Below, piece by piece: positions 51,939 through 61,021 of a stretch of 64,000 nt of DNA; the stretch's first letter is position 1; each line of letters begins with the position of its first letter. The DNA is taken from positions 1,984,001 through 2,048,000 of the forward strand of contig JAXGYX010000001.1 in the NCBI GenBank assembly GCA_040772065.1, given 5' to 3'. The DNA comes from JAXGYX01 sp040772065 (GTDB taxonomy: Bacteria; Bacillota; Clostridia; Saccharofermentanales; Fastidiosipilaceae). Both the position numbers and the translations under genes were made by a program. A model generated the notes under the pieces. The model was not told the origin of the DNA. It saw nothing but the letters and a program-made list of their open reading frames with translations, and searched no databases.

Positions 51939-52911
51939 TTTCACTCACGTTCCGGTCCTTTATGAACAGACCTTGGAAGCGTTGAGGGTATGCCCGACCG
52001 GTATCTATGTGGATTGCACCACGGGTGGCGCGGGCCACTCGGCCGGTGTGCTGAGCAAGCTGTCCACCGGGGGACTGCTGATCTGCTTGGATAAAGATGA
52101 CGAGGCATTGCGGGCCGCGGACGTGCGCTTGTCCGCGATCCGCTCAGATGGAGCTTTTCGTCTGATAAAAAGTGATTTTGGCGAACTGGCGCGGGTGTTG
52201 GCCGATCTGCGAATATCGGCGGTTGACGGAATCATGGCCGATCTGGGTGTGTCCTCCCATCAGTTGGACACGGGAGAGAGAGGTTTTTCCTACAACCACG
52301 ATGGTCCGTTGGACATGAGGATGGATCAAAGTAGGGAATTGACGGCCGCGGAGCTGATCAATACCTGGCCTGAAGAAGAGATCGCCCGTGTGCTGAAGGA
52401 TTTTGGAGAGGAACGTCACAGCGCCAGATTGGCGAGGGCGATCGTCACGCGACGTGCGCGACAACCGTTTGAGACTACCGGAGAATTATCAGACCTGCTA
52501 TGCGCGGCGATGCCGGGCAAATCAAAAAAAGAAAAACAACATCCGGCCAAGCGATCCTTTCAAGCGCTCCGAATCGCGGTGAACGGCGAGCTGGACAGCT
52601 TGACCTCTCTTCTTGATTGCGCTCCGGATTGCCTGGCGCCGGGCGGTCGGCTGGCGATTATCAGTTTTCATTCGCTGGAGGACCGATTGGTCAAAACCGC
52701 GTATCGTGACTGGGAACACCCCTGTGTCTGTCCGCCGGGACTACCTTGTGTCTGTGGACAAAAGCCGCTTGGCCGGATAGTCGGTCCGCGCAAAGGCATG
52801 GTCGCGGATGAACGTGAGATGGAGCGGAACACGCGGGCGCGGTCGGCGCGATTGAGAATCTTTGAACGGGGATCCGAATGGAGCGCGGGTGATGACAGAT
52901 CAAAAGGATAA
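51910..52911 (+). CDS. rsmH: 16S rRNA (cytosine-1402 N4) methyltransferase
   Basis: The 333-residue RsmH (MraW) methylates 16S rRNA with S-adenosylmethionine. Motifs: THVPVLYEQTLEAL at the start, YVDCTTGGAGHSAGVL for cofactor binding, DGIMADLGVSSHQLDTGERGFSYNHDGPLDMRMD, and RSFQALRIAVNGEL with IISFHSLEDRLVK. The start may be the ATG at 51910 or 51916, both inside mraZ, with no clear ribosome binding site, so coupling to mraZ translation is likely. Confidence 0.95.
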   Translation: MHMISRELSDFTHVPVLYEQTLEALRVCPTGIYVDCTTGGAGHSAGVLSKLSTGGLLICLDKDDEALRAADVRLSAIRSDGAFRLIKSDFGELARVLADLRISAVDGIMADLGVSSHQLDTGERGFSYNHDGPLDMRMDQSRELTAAELINTWPEEEIARVLKDFGEERHSARLARAIVTRRARQPFETTGELSDLLCAAMPGKSKKEKQHPAKRSFQALRIAVNGELDSLTSLLDCAPDCLAPGGRLAIISFHSLEDRLVKTAYRDWEHPCVCPPGLPCVCGQKPLGRIVGPRKGMVADEREMERNTRARSARLRIFERGSEWSAGDDRSKG

Positions 52912-53284
52912 ACAGATTGATGACACACAATATAAGAGAGATCGGCAGATCTGGCGGGCCAACTCGGTCAAAAAAAACCGCAAGACGGCGTTTGCGGTTT
53001 TTATTATCTTCCTGGCGTCACTATTCGCCGGGGTGGTGCTGCTGAATCAATCCCGCACCATTGCCTTGAATTTTGAAAAGGCGCGGCTGGAAGAGAAAAT
53101 CAAAAAACTGACGATCGCGAACACACAGGCTGAAAGTGAATTGGTCGAGAATATCAATCTGGAAATTGTCCGGAAGGCGGCGGTGGAAATGGGACTGATG
53201 GAGCCGGCCGCGAAACAGATCAGGATTTTAGTTTTGCCTGAAGAGGACACTCTGGAGATTGACAAGGCGGACAATGGTAAATGA
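52892..53284 (+). CDS. ftsL: FtsL-like septum formation initiator
   Basis: This 130-residue protein has a charged cytoplasmic start, one membrane helix (AFAVFIIFLASLFAGVVLLN, about residues 31-50) and an extracellular coiled coil (FEKARLEEKIKKLTIANTQAESELVENI). That is the plan of FtsL/DivIC. Its place between rsmH and the PBP gene supports FtsL. I chose the ATG at 52892, after GCGGG; longer starts lie inside rsmH. It overlaps the PBP gene by four bases. Confidence 0.82.
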   Translation: MTDQKDKQIDDTQYKRDRQIWRANSVKKNRKTAFAVFIIFLASLFAGVVLLNQSRTIALNFEKARLEEKIKKLTIANTQAESELVENINLEIVRKAAVEMGLMEPAAKQIRILVLPEEDTLEIDKADNGK

Positions 53285-55581
53285 AGAATCGTATAGAAGA
53301 GGATAAGCGCCTTGCTGATTTTAAAAAAGCAAGGACGGATGAGGAGATACCGCCATACAGGGCGATGTCAAGAAATCAGTCGCGCAAGACCATTTTTCTC
53401 GCGTCGATCGTGATGCTGCTGTTTTTAACTTCACTTGTGTTGCGTCTGTTTGAGACGCAAATCATCAATTACAATTCAAACGCCCGGCGCGCCGCCGGTT
53501 TGCAATATAAAAATGACGTCAACTATCCGGAACGTGGAGAGATCATCGACCGAATGGGCAACAAGTTGGCGGTCACGACTTATGTGTACACCATCGGCAT
53601 CACTCCCAAAAACTTTCGCGCCGCGAATAGTGAGAAGATGCCCCAGTCATTATTGTGTGAAACGGTCGCGGAGTTGTTGGAGCTGCCAATAGAGACCGTG
53701 ACCGGGGCGGTGGAACAGACCGACAAGCAGTATGTCCAATTGAAGAAAAATGTAAGCCGCGCCGACTATGATCGGTTGCGGGAATTTTTGAGAGGGTACA
53801 ACATTGGCGGACTTGCGGCGGACATCGAGATGCTGAGGTATTACACTCAACCGGATCTTGCCCCTCAAGTGATCGGCTTCACTTATAAAGAAGACCAGAA
53901 CATCGCCGGCGCGAACGGCCTGGAGAATATGTACAACAAGGAGCTTTCAGGAACACCCGGTTTTTCTTATGGGCAGGTGGATCATTTCAGCAATTCACAG
54001 CTATATTTTTCAGAAGGCATCGCACAGTCGCAATCCAAAGGACACAATCTCGTGCTGCACCTTGATTCCTATGTTCAGTCGGTTCTGGAGACTGAATTGG
54101 AGAGTATGATCGAACCATTGAATTTCCAAGGTGGCGGAGTCGGTATTGTGATGGACGTGAAGACCGGCGGTGTGCTGGCCATGGCACAGACCGGTTCCTT
54201 TGACCCAAACGATCCCTACGGTTTGCCGCAGGGATTGTCCGCCGAGGAGGTTGAGGATTGGCACCCGCTGACCGATCAGGATCAACAAGACCTGCTGACT
54301 TCCAAGGTATGGTTGAATCGTGCGATATCGGAACCGTATGAGCCGGGCTCGACCTACAAGGCCTTCACCGTCGCGATGGCGCTGGAGGAACAGGCGGTTT
54401 CGGAAACGGAAACGTTCAGCGATGAGCCGATCCATGTCAAAGGTTGGGACGCCTACCCGATAAAATGTTCCGCCTACCCGGCCAACCATGGATATGAAAC
54501 CATGAAAGAAGGACTGTGGCATTCATGTAATCCGGTCATGGTGCAGATCGCGCAACGCATAGGAAGAGAAACATTTTATGAATATGTCCAGGCGTTTGGA
54601 CATTTGGAGAAAACCGGCATCGACCTGCCCGGAGAGCAGCTGGGCCTGAATCATGAAAACCCCAGCGACGTGGACCTGGCGGTCTGGTCGTTTGGCGAGC
54701 AGGCTACCGTCACCCCCATTCAATTGCTCAACACATTTGCCGCCATAGGCAATGGGGGGCTGTTGATGGAGCCACAGGTCGCGGACTATTTCACTGACGA
54801 GAGCGGCAATGTTGTACGTGACATCCAACCAAAAGTGTTGCGCAGAATTTTGTCAAAAGAGACGAGTGAAAAAACCATCGAATATATGCGTGGGGTGGTG
54901 ACGGATGGAACCGCGCCGGTCGGGGAAGTTCCGGGATACAATCCCGCGGGCAAAACGAGCACATCGACGCACGGAGAAAACGATGAATTTTCGGTGGTCT
55001 CGTTCGCGTCGGTCGCACCGGCTGAGAATCCGCAGATCGCTGTACTGATCGTCATGTATCTTCCGCAGCCAAGCACGACTTCCTGGCCGGCGCAATATGT
55101 CAACGGGCGGGTGACCGAAAAGACATTGGAGTACCTTAAAGTGCCGCGGAGATACACTCAGGAAGCGGCGATGGACGTCTTTATTGGTAAGTTGGTGCCA
55201 AAACTGGGTGGACAAAACAGGTATGCCGCGACGGTGAACGCGGGCTACGCGAACTTTAATCTATTTTATAATTCGGATGTGGATTTTGATCCGGGTTCAA
55301 ACGCCACAATCCAGTACCAATATCCGGATAGCGGACAAAAAATCAACGGCAGGGGATTGCTGTATATGTCCACCGATCCGCAACAACAGCCGGATCAAGT
55401 CATTGTGCCCGATTTTTATGGTATGGATATGGATGAGGCGTTGAAGCTGGCCGAGCAATCCTCTCTAAACGTGCGATTCGTGGGATCAGGTCCGGCGGGA
55501 ACGGTTCAATCACAATCGGCGGATCCGGAGAGCGAGATCATGCGCTACAGCGTCATTGAGCTTACTTTTGCTGATAATTAG
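53281..55581 (+). CDS. ftsI: Class B penicillin-binding protein (PBP2/FtsI/SpoVD type) with KTS triad variant
   Basis: This 766-residue transpeptidase has an N-terminal membrane helix (residues about 38-58), a dimerisation domain (NYPERGEIIDRMGNKLAVTT) and the transpeptidase domain. The catalytic motifs are S357-TYK-360 and SCN at 415-417. The third motif, usually KTGT, reads K558-T-S-T. A single PASTA domain ends it (VIVPDFYGMDMDEALKLAEQ), as in SpoVD and some PBP2b proteins. The KTG to KTS change lies in the strand lining the active site and could alter beta-lactam or substrate handling. It overlaps ftsL by four bases. Confidence 0.92.
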   Translation: MKNRIEEDKRLADFKKARTDEEIPPYRAMSRNQSRKTIFLASIVMLLFLTSLVLRLFETQIINYNSNARRAAGLQYKNDVNYPERGEIIDRMGNKLAVTTYVYTIGITPKNFRAANSEKMPQSLLCETVAELLELPIETVTGAVEQTDKQYVQLKKNVSRADYDRLREFLRGYNIGGLAADIEMLRYYTQPDLAPQVIGFTYKEDQNIAGANGLENMYNKELSGTPGFSYGQVDHFSNSQLYFSEGIAQSQSKGHNLVLHLDSYVQSVLETELESMIEPLNFQGGGVGIVMDVKTGGVLAMAQTGSFDPNDPYGLPQGLSAEEVEDWHPLTDQDQQDLLTSKVWLNRAISEPYEPGSTYKAFTVAMALEEQAVSETETFSDEPIHVKGWDAYPIKCSAYPANHGYETMKEGLWHSCNPVMVQIAQRIGRETFYEYVQAFGHLEKTGIDLPGEQLGLNHENPSDVDLAVWSFGEQATVTPIQLLNTFAAIGNGGLLMEPQVADYFTDESGNVVRDIQPKVLRRILSKETSEKTIEYMRGVVTDGTAPVGEVPGYNPAGKTSTSTHGENDEFSVVSFASVAPAENPQIAVLIVMYLPQPSTTSWPAQYVNGRVTEKTLEYLKVPRRYTQEAAMDVFIGKLVPKLGGQNRYAATVNAGYANFNLFYNSDVDFDPGSNATIQYQYPDSGQKINGRGLLYMSTDPQQQPDQVIVPDFYGMDMDEALKLAEQSSLNVRFVGSGPAGTVQSQSADPESEIMRYSVIELTFADN

Positions 55582-55594
55582 GAAGGTATGACGA

Positions 55595-58500
55595 ATGCAG
55601 ATTCACACACTCTTTGCCGGCTATCCGGTGATTCGCGTCGCAGGACAGCAGGCGGCGGAAGTGACCAATGTGACCTATGACTCACGCAAGGTGAGGACAG
55701 GTTCGCTTTTTGTATGCATTGAGGGATATGTGCAGGACGGACATGATTTTATCGAGGAGGCGATCGAAAAAGGCGCCACCGCCATCGTTGTGCAAAAAGA
55801 GGTTGATTTGCCCAAAAGATGTCAGTGCGCGCTGATCCGCGTGGCTGACTCCAGACAGGCACTGGCGTATATCTCGTCGCGTTATTTCCACATGCCGTCT
55901 CGCAAGCTGAAAATGGTTGCAGCGACCGGAGCGGCCGGCAAACACACATTTTCTTATTTGCTCTATTCTTTGTTGCGCCGTCGTGGAGAATCCTGCGGCA
56001 TGATCAACGGAATGGAGACTTGGGTCAGCGACCGTGTGGTGTATCAAACCAGAAATCATCCCGGAGCGCTGGAAATACAAGAAGCGCTGGACATCATGCA
56101 GCAAAGTGACCAGCGGTTCGCCGTCATGCCCGTCAGCCGACAGGATGTTTTGCTGGAGCGGGCGCGCTATGTCACATTTGAAGTTGGAGTGTTGCTGAAC
56201 AGCAAGAATGCGCTGTCAGACAAAGAATTTGAATTTTACCGCTCCTGTCGACATTTGGTGCTGAATATTGATGACATCGCCGTTCCTGTATTGCAAAGCC
56301 GGCTTGGGAATCAACCGGTGTTGACCTTCGGAATGGACGAGCGGGCGGATGTGCGCGCGGTCAATGTGCATATCGCGAATCAAGATGGTGTGGTTGGCAC
56401 TCGCTTTGAGCTTCATTATAAACAGTTCAAACCATTTTCCGTTTTTATCGACAAGCCGGGTCGATTCAATGTTTACAACATGCTCGCAGTGATCGCCACC
56501 GCGCTGACCCTGGAGTTAAAACTTGATGACATTCGAGAAAGCCTCGAAGCGCTCGAATCACCGGGGCGGACTCAAAGGGTTCCAAATGAGCTGGAACTAC
56601 AGATCTACATCGACAATGCCTGGCAGCCCGCTCAATTGGAGCGCCTGTTGACCGCGGTGCGCCCTTATTGTGGCCGCCGTCTGATTCTTGTCTGTGGGGC
56701 CGGCGGCAGTCGCAATCGTGATAACCGGTTCGCGCTGGGACGTCTGTGCGGCGAACTGGCCGATCACACAATTTTGACCGTGACCAGCTCGCGGGCGGAA
56801 GATGCCACATCCATCGTGAAAGAGATGGAGCACGGCTTGGTTCAGACCGGTTCTTCTTATGAGTCGATTCCCGATCGGAAGACGGCGATTGAACGGGCGG
56901 TTCGGATGGCAAAACCGGGCGATTTGGTGTTGATTGTCGGAAAAGGAGAGACACAATACGAAATGAATTCTGACTTTACCGATCCGGTGTCGGATCAGGA
57001 AATCGCCGCCGATGTGTTGGCGGAGATAACCTCGAGCTCGGCTGAGGTGGGAATGAGTGGAGACGTCCGCTCCTTGATTAAAGCTGTGGATGGTCGCTTT
57101 GCGGCGCCGCTGAGCCTTGCGCGGGGTCAAACCGATCCGAGCGACCTCGAGAGGCTCGCTGACATCGTGGTCACCGGAGTCTCGACCGACACGCGCGGCG
57201 TGCGGCCGGGAAATCTATTTGTCGCCTTGCAAGGTGAGCGCTTCGATGGACACGACTATCTGAAACAGGCGGAAAAAGCCGGCGCGGTCGCCGTGCTGGT
57301 CTCGGATGAGGACAAGTGGCTGGCGGCCGGCCTTGGTGTGCCCGCGATTGTTGTTGAAAACACCTTGACCGCGTACGAGCGGCTCGCCGGGTGGTATCGT
57401 GGACGACTGCGGGCCAAAGTGATTGGTGTTGTTGGCAGTGTGGGAAAGACCGGCACCCGCGACATGATTGTCGCGGCTCTCGCTGAGGATTTCAATGTCG
57501 CCTCGACCGCCGGTAACTTCAACAATGAAATCGGTCTTTCCGCGACCATCCTCGGCACCCCGAGCGACGCCGAGATTTTGGTGGCGGAAATGGGCATCAG
57601 TGAGCCCGGAAAAATGGAGATACTCGCGCGTATGGCGCGTCCGGACATCGCGGTCATGACGATGATCGGTTATTCTCATATTGAACAGTTGAAGTCATTG
57701 GAGAACACACGCAAAGAAAAAAGCCTGGTCGCGGACCACCTGCCGCGCGATGGTTGGCTGTTGGTGAATTTGGATGATGAACGGCTGGCGCGCACAGCGC
57801 TGGAGCGTCAAAGCCCGGATCTTCATATCGGAGGGATCCGGATAAGCGGCGCGAACAGGCCGTCCACCCCGGCGACCGACATTTTGATCGAGGCGGATCA
57901 CATTTTGGCGATTGGGGACGCGACCGAGTTCATCGCGGGTTATTATTATAAGAACAGCCCACGCCCATCCCGTGAATTGAAGGTGCGGCTGGAGGTTAAA
58001 GGCAAACACCATGTTCGCAATGCGTTATTTGGTTTGCTCTGCGCCGAGTTGTTGGGCGTGGACGCGCGACACGCGGTCGTCGGCCTGCGCAATTATCAAC
58101 GGACTGGAAACCGTCAGAAGATTGTCGAGCTGAATGGCGTCACCGTGATCAACGATACGTACAACGCCAGCGCGGAGTCAATGTTTGCCGGATTTGAGGT
58201 GATGAACGACATTGCCTGTTTTTCCGAATCCAATATGGAGTCCGGCGATCAGAACTTGGGTGAGCCGGCCTGCCGACGGATGGTAGTCGCCCTTGGTGGC
58301 ATCAATGAACTTGGAGACTACGCGCAGGAGGTGCATGCCGCGGTGGGTGTCGACCTGGCCAAGTACCGACCGTCCATCGTGTTTGCCTGTGGCCCGCACG
58401 CGCCGGCGTTGACCGACGCGTTGCTGACCGGCCTGCGCGGTGATGACCGCGAGGACGCTGCACCAGGGCGGTATAATGTGCGCCCGTTCGCCGACCGCGA

Positions 58501-58630
58501 GGAGCTTGCCGAGGCGCTGTTGCCGCTGATCAAACAAGGCGACGTGGTGTTTGTAAAAGGCTCAAGAATGTATGAGATGGAAAAGGTTTGTCAGGCTATT
58601 GAACAAAAAATGGAAGGTGGTAGTTTATGA
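55595..58630 (+). CDS. murF: Fusion of a degenerate MurE-like domain with MurF
   Basis: This 1011-residue protein joins two Mur ligase units. Residues 1-490 align with MurE in order, but the key motifs are lost: the P-loop reads TGAAGKHT (111-118) instead of TGTNGKTT. The diaminopimelate/lysine-selecting DNPR is absent (TSSRAEDAT near 395-405), as is the usual KGHE (GKGETQYE). Residues about 500-1011 are MurF: STDTRGVRPGNLFVAL, GVVGSVGKTGTRDMIV, NFNNEIGLSATIL, DTYNASAESM and GGINELGDYAQEVH. MurF adds D-Ala-D-Ala. The first half may be a structural or regulatory relic. mraY overlaps by four bases. Confidence 0.88.
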   Translation: MQIHTLFAGYPVIRVAGQQAAEVTNVTYDSRKVRTGSLFVCIEGYVQDGHDFIEEAIEKGATAIVVQKEVDLPKRCQCALIRVADSRQALAYISSRYFHMPSRKLKMVAATGAAGKHTFSYLLYSLLRRRGESCGMINGMETWVSDRVVYQTRNHPGALEIQEALDIMQQSDQRFAVMPVSRQDVLLERARYVTFEVGVLLNSKNALSDKEFEFYRSCRHLVLNIDDIAVPVLQSRLGNQPVLTFGMDERADVRAVNVHIANQDGVVGTRFELHYKQFKPFSVFIDKPGRFNVYNMLAVIATALTLELKLDDIRESLEALESPGRTQRVPNELELQIYIDNAWQPAQLERLLTAVRPYCGRRLILVCGAGGSRNRDNRFALGRLCGELADHTILTVTSSRAEDATSIVKEMEHGLVQTGSSYESIPDRKTAIERAVRMAKPGDLVLIVGKGETQYEMNSDFTDPVSDQEIAADVLAEITSSSAEVGMSGDVRSLIKAVDGRFAAPLSLARGQTDPSDLERLADIVVTGVSTDTRGVRPGNLFVALQGERFDGHDYLKQAEKAGAVAVLVSDEDKWLAAGLGVPAIVVENTLTAYERLAGWYRGRLRAKVIGVVGSVGKTGTRDMIVAALAEDFNVASTAGNFNNEIGLSATILGTPSDAEILVAEMGISEPGKMEILARMARPDIAVMTMIGYSHIEQLKSLENTRKEKSLVADHLPRDGWLLVNLDDERLARTALERQSPDLHIGGIRISGANRPSTPATDILIEADHILAIGDATEFIAGYYYKNSPRPSRELKVRLEVKGKHHVRNALFGLLCAELLGVDARHAVVGLRNYQRTGNRQKIVELNGVTVINDTYNASAESMFAGFEVMNDIACFSESNMESGDQNLGEPACRRMVVALGGINELGDYAQEVHAAVGVDLAKYRPSIVFACGPHAPALTDALLTGLRGDDREDAAPGRYNVRPFADREELAEALLPLIKQGDVVFVKGSRMYEMEKVCQAIEQKMEGGSL

Positions 58631-59628
58631 TCAGCAACCTGTTAATTGCATTTTTAGGTGTTTTTGCGGGTACAACCGTGCTGGGCGCTATTCTATTGCC
58701 CCTTTTGCGTCGCTCCAAATTGAGCCAGCGGGAACGAGAGTTCGGCCCCAAAACTCATCTTACGAAGAGTGGAACGCCCACGTTTGGCGGCCTGATGTTT
58801 TTGATCCCTCTTGCCGCTCTCGGCATCGGGTCTGTCTTTTTTGCTCCGGAAGCGAATCTTTTGCCTTTGACAATCTATATGCTGGGTATTGGAGCGGTTG
58901 GATTCGTAGATGATTACACAAAAGTTAAAATCAAAAAAGAAGGCCTTTCACCTCGCGCCAAATCCCTGCCATTGTTGTTGATCACTGCGTTTTTTGTAAT
59001 GTACTATCTGGATGGTGGGCCAATCGATCCATTCATCATCAACCCGTTCACAATGACCGCGGTTCAGGTGTCTGGTTTGGGAAAAGCTGTTTACGGTTTT
59101 TTCCTGTTGATCTATCTATATGCGGTGTCAAACTCTGTGAATTTGACCGATGGAGTTGATGGCTTGCTCTCGATGGTGACGATCCCGGTAAGCCTGGCTT
59201 TGGTGGCCACCTCCTTTGTGATTTCCGAGACACCGACCTCGCGGGGGACGGGGCTGATGTCGATTGGCCTCACAGGAGCGCTGCTTGGTTTCTTGATTTA
59301 TAACCGGCACACGGCGAAAGTGTTTATGGGTGACACGGGCTCACTTGCGATCGGCGCGCTGGTTGGAGCGCTGGCGATGATTCAGGGCATTCCCTGGATA
59401 ATGTTGCTTTACGGGATTGTCTATGTCTGTGAATCGCTGTCAGTCATCATCCAAGTCGCATATTTTAAACGAACCAAAGGAAAGCGTATCTTTCGGATGT
59501 CTCCGATCCACCACCATTTTGAGCTGGGCGGATGGAGCGAATGGAAGGTGTGCGTTGTTTTTACATTGGTGAGCCTGGCGGGCTGTCTGTTGGGCTTGCT
59601 GACTTTACGTGGATATTTTCTCATGTAA
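58627..59628 (+). CDS. mraY: Phospho-N-acetylmuramoyl-pentapeptide transferase
   Basis: This 333-residue protein with about ten membrane helices makes lipid I from UDP-MurNAc-pentapeptide and undecaprenyl phosphate. Catalytic text: FVDDYTKVKIKKEG, NSVNLTDGVDGLLSM, MGDTGSLAIGALVGA and MSPIHHHFELGGWSE. All expected Asp and His are present at normal length. It overlaps murF by four bases. murD, which usually follows, is not here. Confidence 0.96.
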   Translation: MISNLLIAFLGVFAGTTVLGAILLPLLRRSKLSQREREFGPKTHLTKSGTPTFGGLMFLIPLAALGIGSVFFAPEANLLPLTIYMLGIGAVGFVDDYTKVKIKKEGLSPRAKSLPLLLITAFFVMYYLDGGPIDPFIINPFTMTAVQVSGLGKAVYGFFLLIYLYAVSNSVNLTDGVDGLLSMVTIPVSLALVATSFVISETPTSRGTGLMSIGLTGALLGFLIYNRHTAKVFMGDTGSLAIGALVGALAMIQGIPWIMLLYGIVYVCESLSVIIQVAYFKRTKGKRIFRMSPIHHHFELGGWSEWKVCVVFTLVSLAGCLLGLLTLRGYFLM

Positions 59629-59675
59629 AAAGGAATTGAACCGCTGTAACTGAAGAGATCAACGAGGATTTACGA

Positions 59676-60983
59676 TTGGCTCAAAACAAAACAAAATCAA
59701 AACGCAAAATGAAACAGAGAAGGGACTCGGCGCTTGACCATGACGGCAACCTTGTATTTGTGCCGCCCCGCGGCATCGATTTCAAGATTCTTTTGATTAC
59801 AATACTTATGCTGGGATTTGGGCTGGTCATGTTGTTCAGCGCCAGCATGACGCGAGGTTTTTTCATGGAGGACAGCCCAAGTTTTTATGTTGGGCGCCAG
59901 GTGATTTTTACCGCTATCGGATTGGCCCTGGTCTATTTGTTGACTCGCCGGGATGTGCGCAAAGCCACAAGTTTCAACACGATGCTACTGGCCTATGTCG
60001 CCGTCACAATCATGTTGGTGCTGGTACTGATTCCGGGCATCGGAATCAAAGTGAATGATCAGCGGCGCTGGCTGCCATTTATTTTGAGGCAGACCTTCCA
60101 ACCATCCGAACTGGCTAAAATGGCGGTGGTGTTTTGTGGCGCCTGTTATTATCCATGGTTGCGAAAACAGCGGGCCGCCGGCAAATTTTGCGGAACAACT
60201 TTGTCCCGCTCGATTTGGCTGGATTTCTTTATGGATTTCGGAGTGCCCGGTCTGGCGATATTTTTGTGGTGCGGGCTGATCATGATGCAGTCGCATTTCT
60301 CGGCCACCTTAATCATTTTGCTGGAGCTGCTCGTCGTTTTCCTGTCGGCGGGGATCAGTAAGTCTTCGTGGCGACGCCTTGCCTTGATTTTGGTGATCAC
60401 CATTTTGGTTGGCACTTTTATTTTTGTGGTCGCCTGGCCGGCGATTCGTGCAGGGATGAGCGGAAATCCGCGGATGGACCATATCGTCGACCGACTCGAC
60501 GCCTTCACCGGAAAATCCTCCAACGACACCTCGTATCAGCCGGACCAAGCCCTGATCGCGATTGGCTCGGGTGGTTTTAGGGGGTTGGGTTTGGGCATGG
60601 GTGTGCAAAAATATAACTATTTACCGGAGGCGCACAACGATTATATTTATGCGATAATTTGTGAAGAGTTGGGCTTCGTCGGTGGAAGCGTGGTAATCGC
60701 GCTGTTCGCCGCGTATCTGATCTATGGATTGCGCGTCACATTTCGCACCCGTACGCTGGCCGCACAAATTTTGGCGAGTGGCTTTTCATCGCTGATCGTG
60801 ATTCAAGCAATGTTGAGTATCGCCGTCAACCTTCAGGTCATTCCCTCAACCGGGGTGTCACTCCCATTTTTCAGTTATGGTGGAACATCCAACATTTTCT
60901 TTTTGGTTGGAGTCGCGCTGTTGCTGAATGTGTCCAAGTTTGGTCTGGTCTCACAAACGCCTGCCGATCGAGCGGATGATTGA
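59676..60983 (+). CDS. ftsW: Division-specific SEDS glycosyltransferase FtsW (SpoVE-like)
   Basis: The 435-residue membrane protein polymerises glycan at the septum with the class B PBP above. SEDS motifs: LMLGFGLVMLFSASM, NDQRRWLPFILRQTFQPSELAKMAVV, LPEAHNDYIYAIICEELGFVGG (catalytic-type Asp), and IPSTGVSLPFFSYGGTSNIFFLVGVALLLNVS. A basic 18-residue start (KTKSKRKMKQRR) faces the cytoplasm. The start codon appears to be a TTG after GAGGATTTACGA. Its dcw location favours FtsW over RodA. Confidence 0.93.
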   Translation: MAQNKTKSKRKMKQRRDSALDHDGNLVFVPPRGIDFKILLITILMLGFGLVMLFSASMTRGFFMEDSPSFYVGRQVIFTAIGLALVYLLTRRDVRKATSFNTMLLAYVAVTIMLVLVLIPGIGIKVNDQRRWLPFILRQTFQPSELAKMAVVFCGACYYPWLRKQRAAGKFCGTTLSRSIWLDFFMDFGVPGLAIFLWCGLIMMQSHFSATLIILLELLVVFLSAGISKSSWRRLALILVITILVGTFIFVVAWPAIRAGMSGNPRMDHIVDRLDAFTGKSSNDTSYQPDQALIAIGSGGFRGLGLGMGVQKYNYLPEAHNDYIYAIICEELGFVGGSVVIALFAAYLIYGLRVTFRTRTLAAQILASGFSSLIVIQAMLSIAVNLQVIPSTGVSLPFFSYGGTSNIFFLVGVALLLNVSKFGLVSQTPADRADD

Positions 60984-61021
60984 GCGGTGTGAAAATCGAT
61001 AGGACAAGGTTTTAAAAAGCG

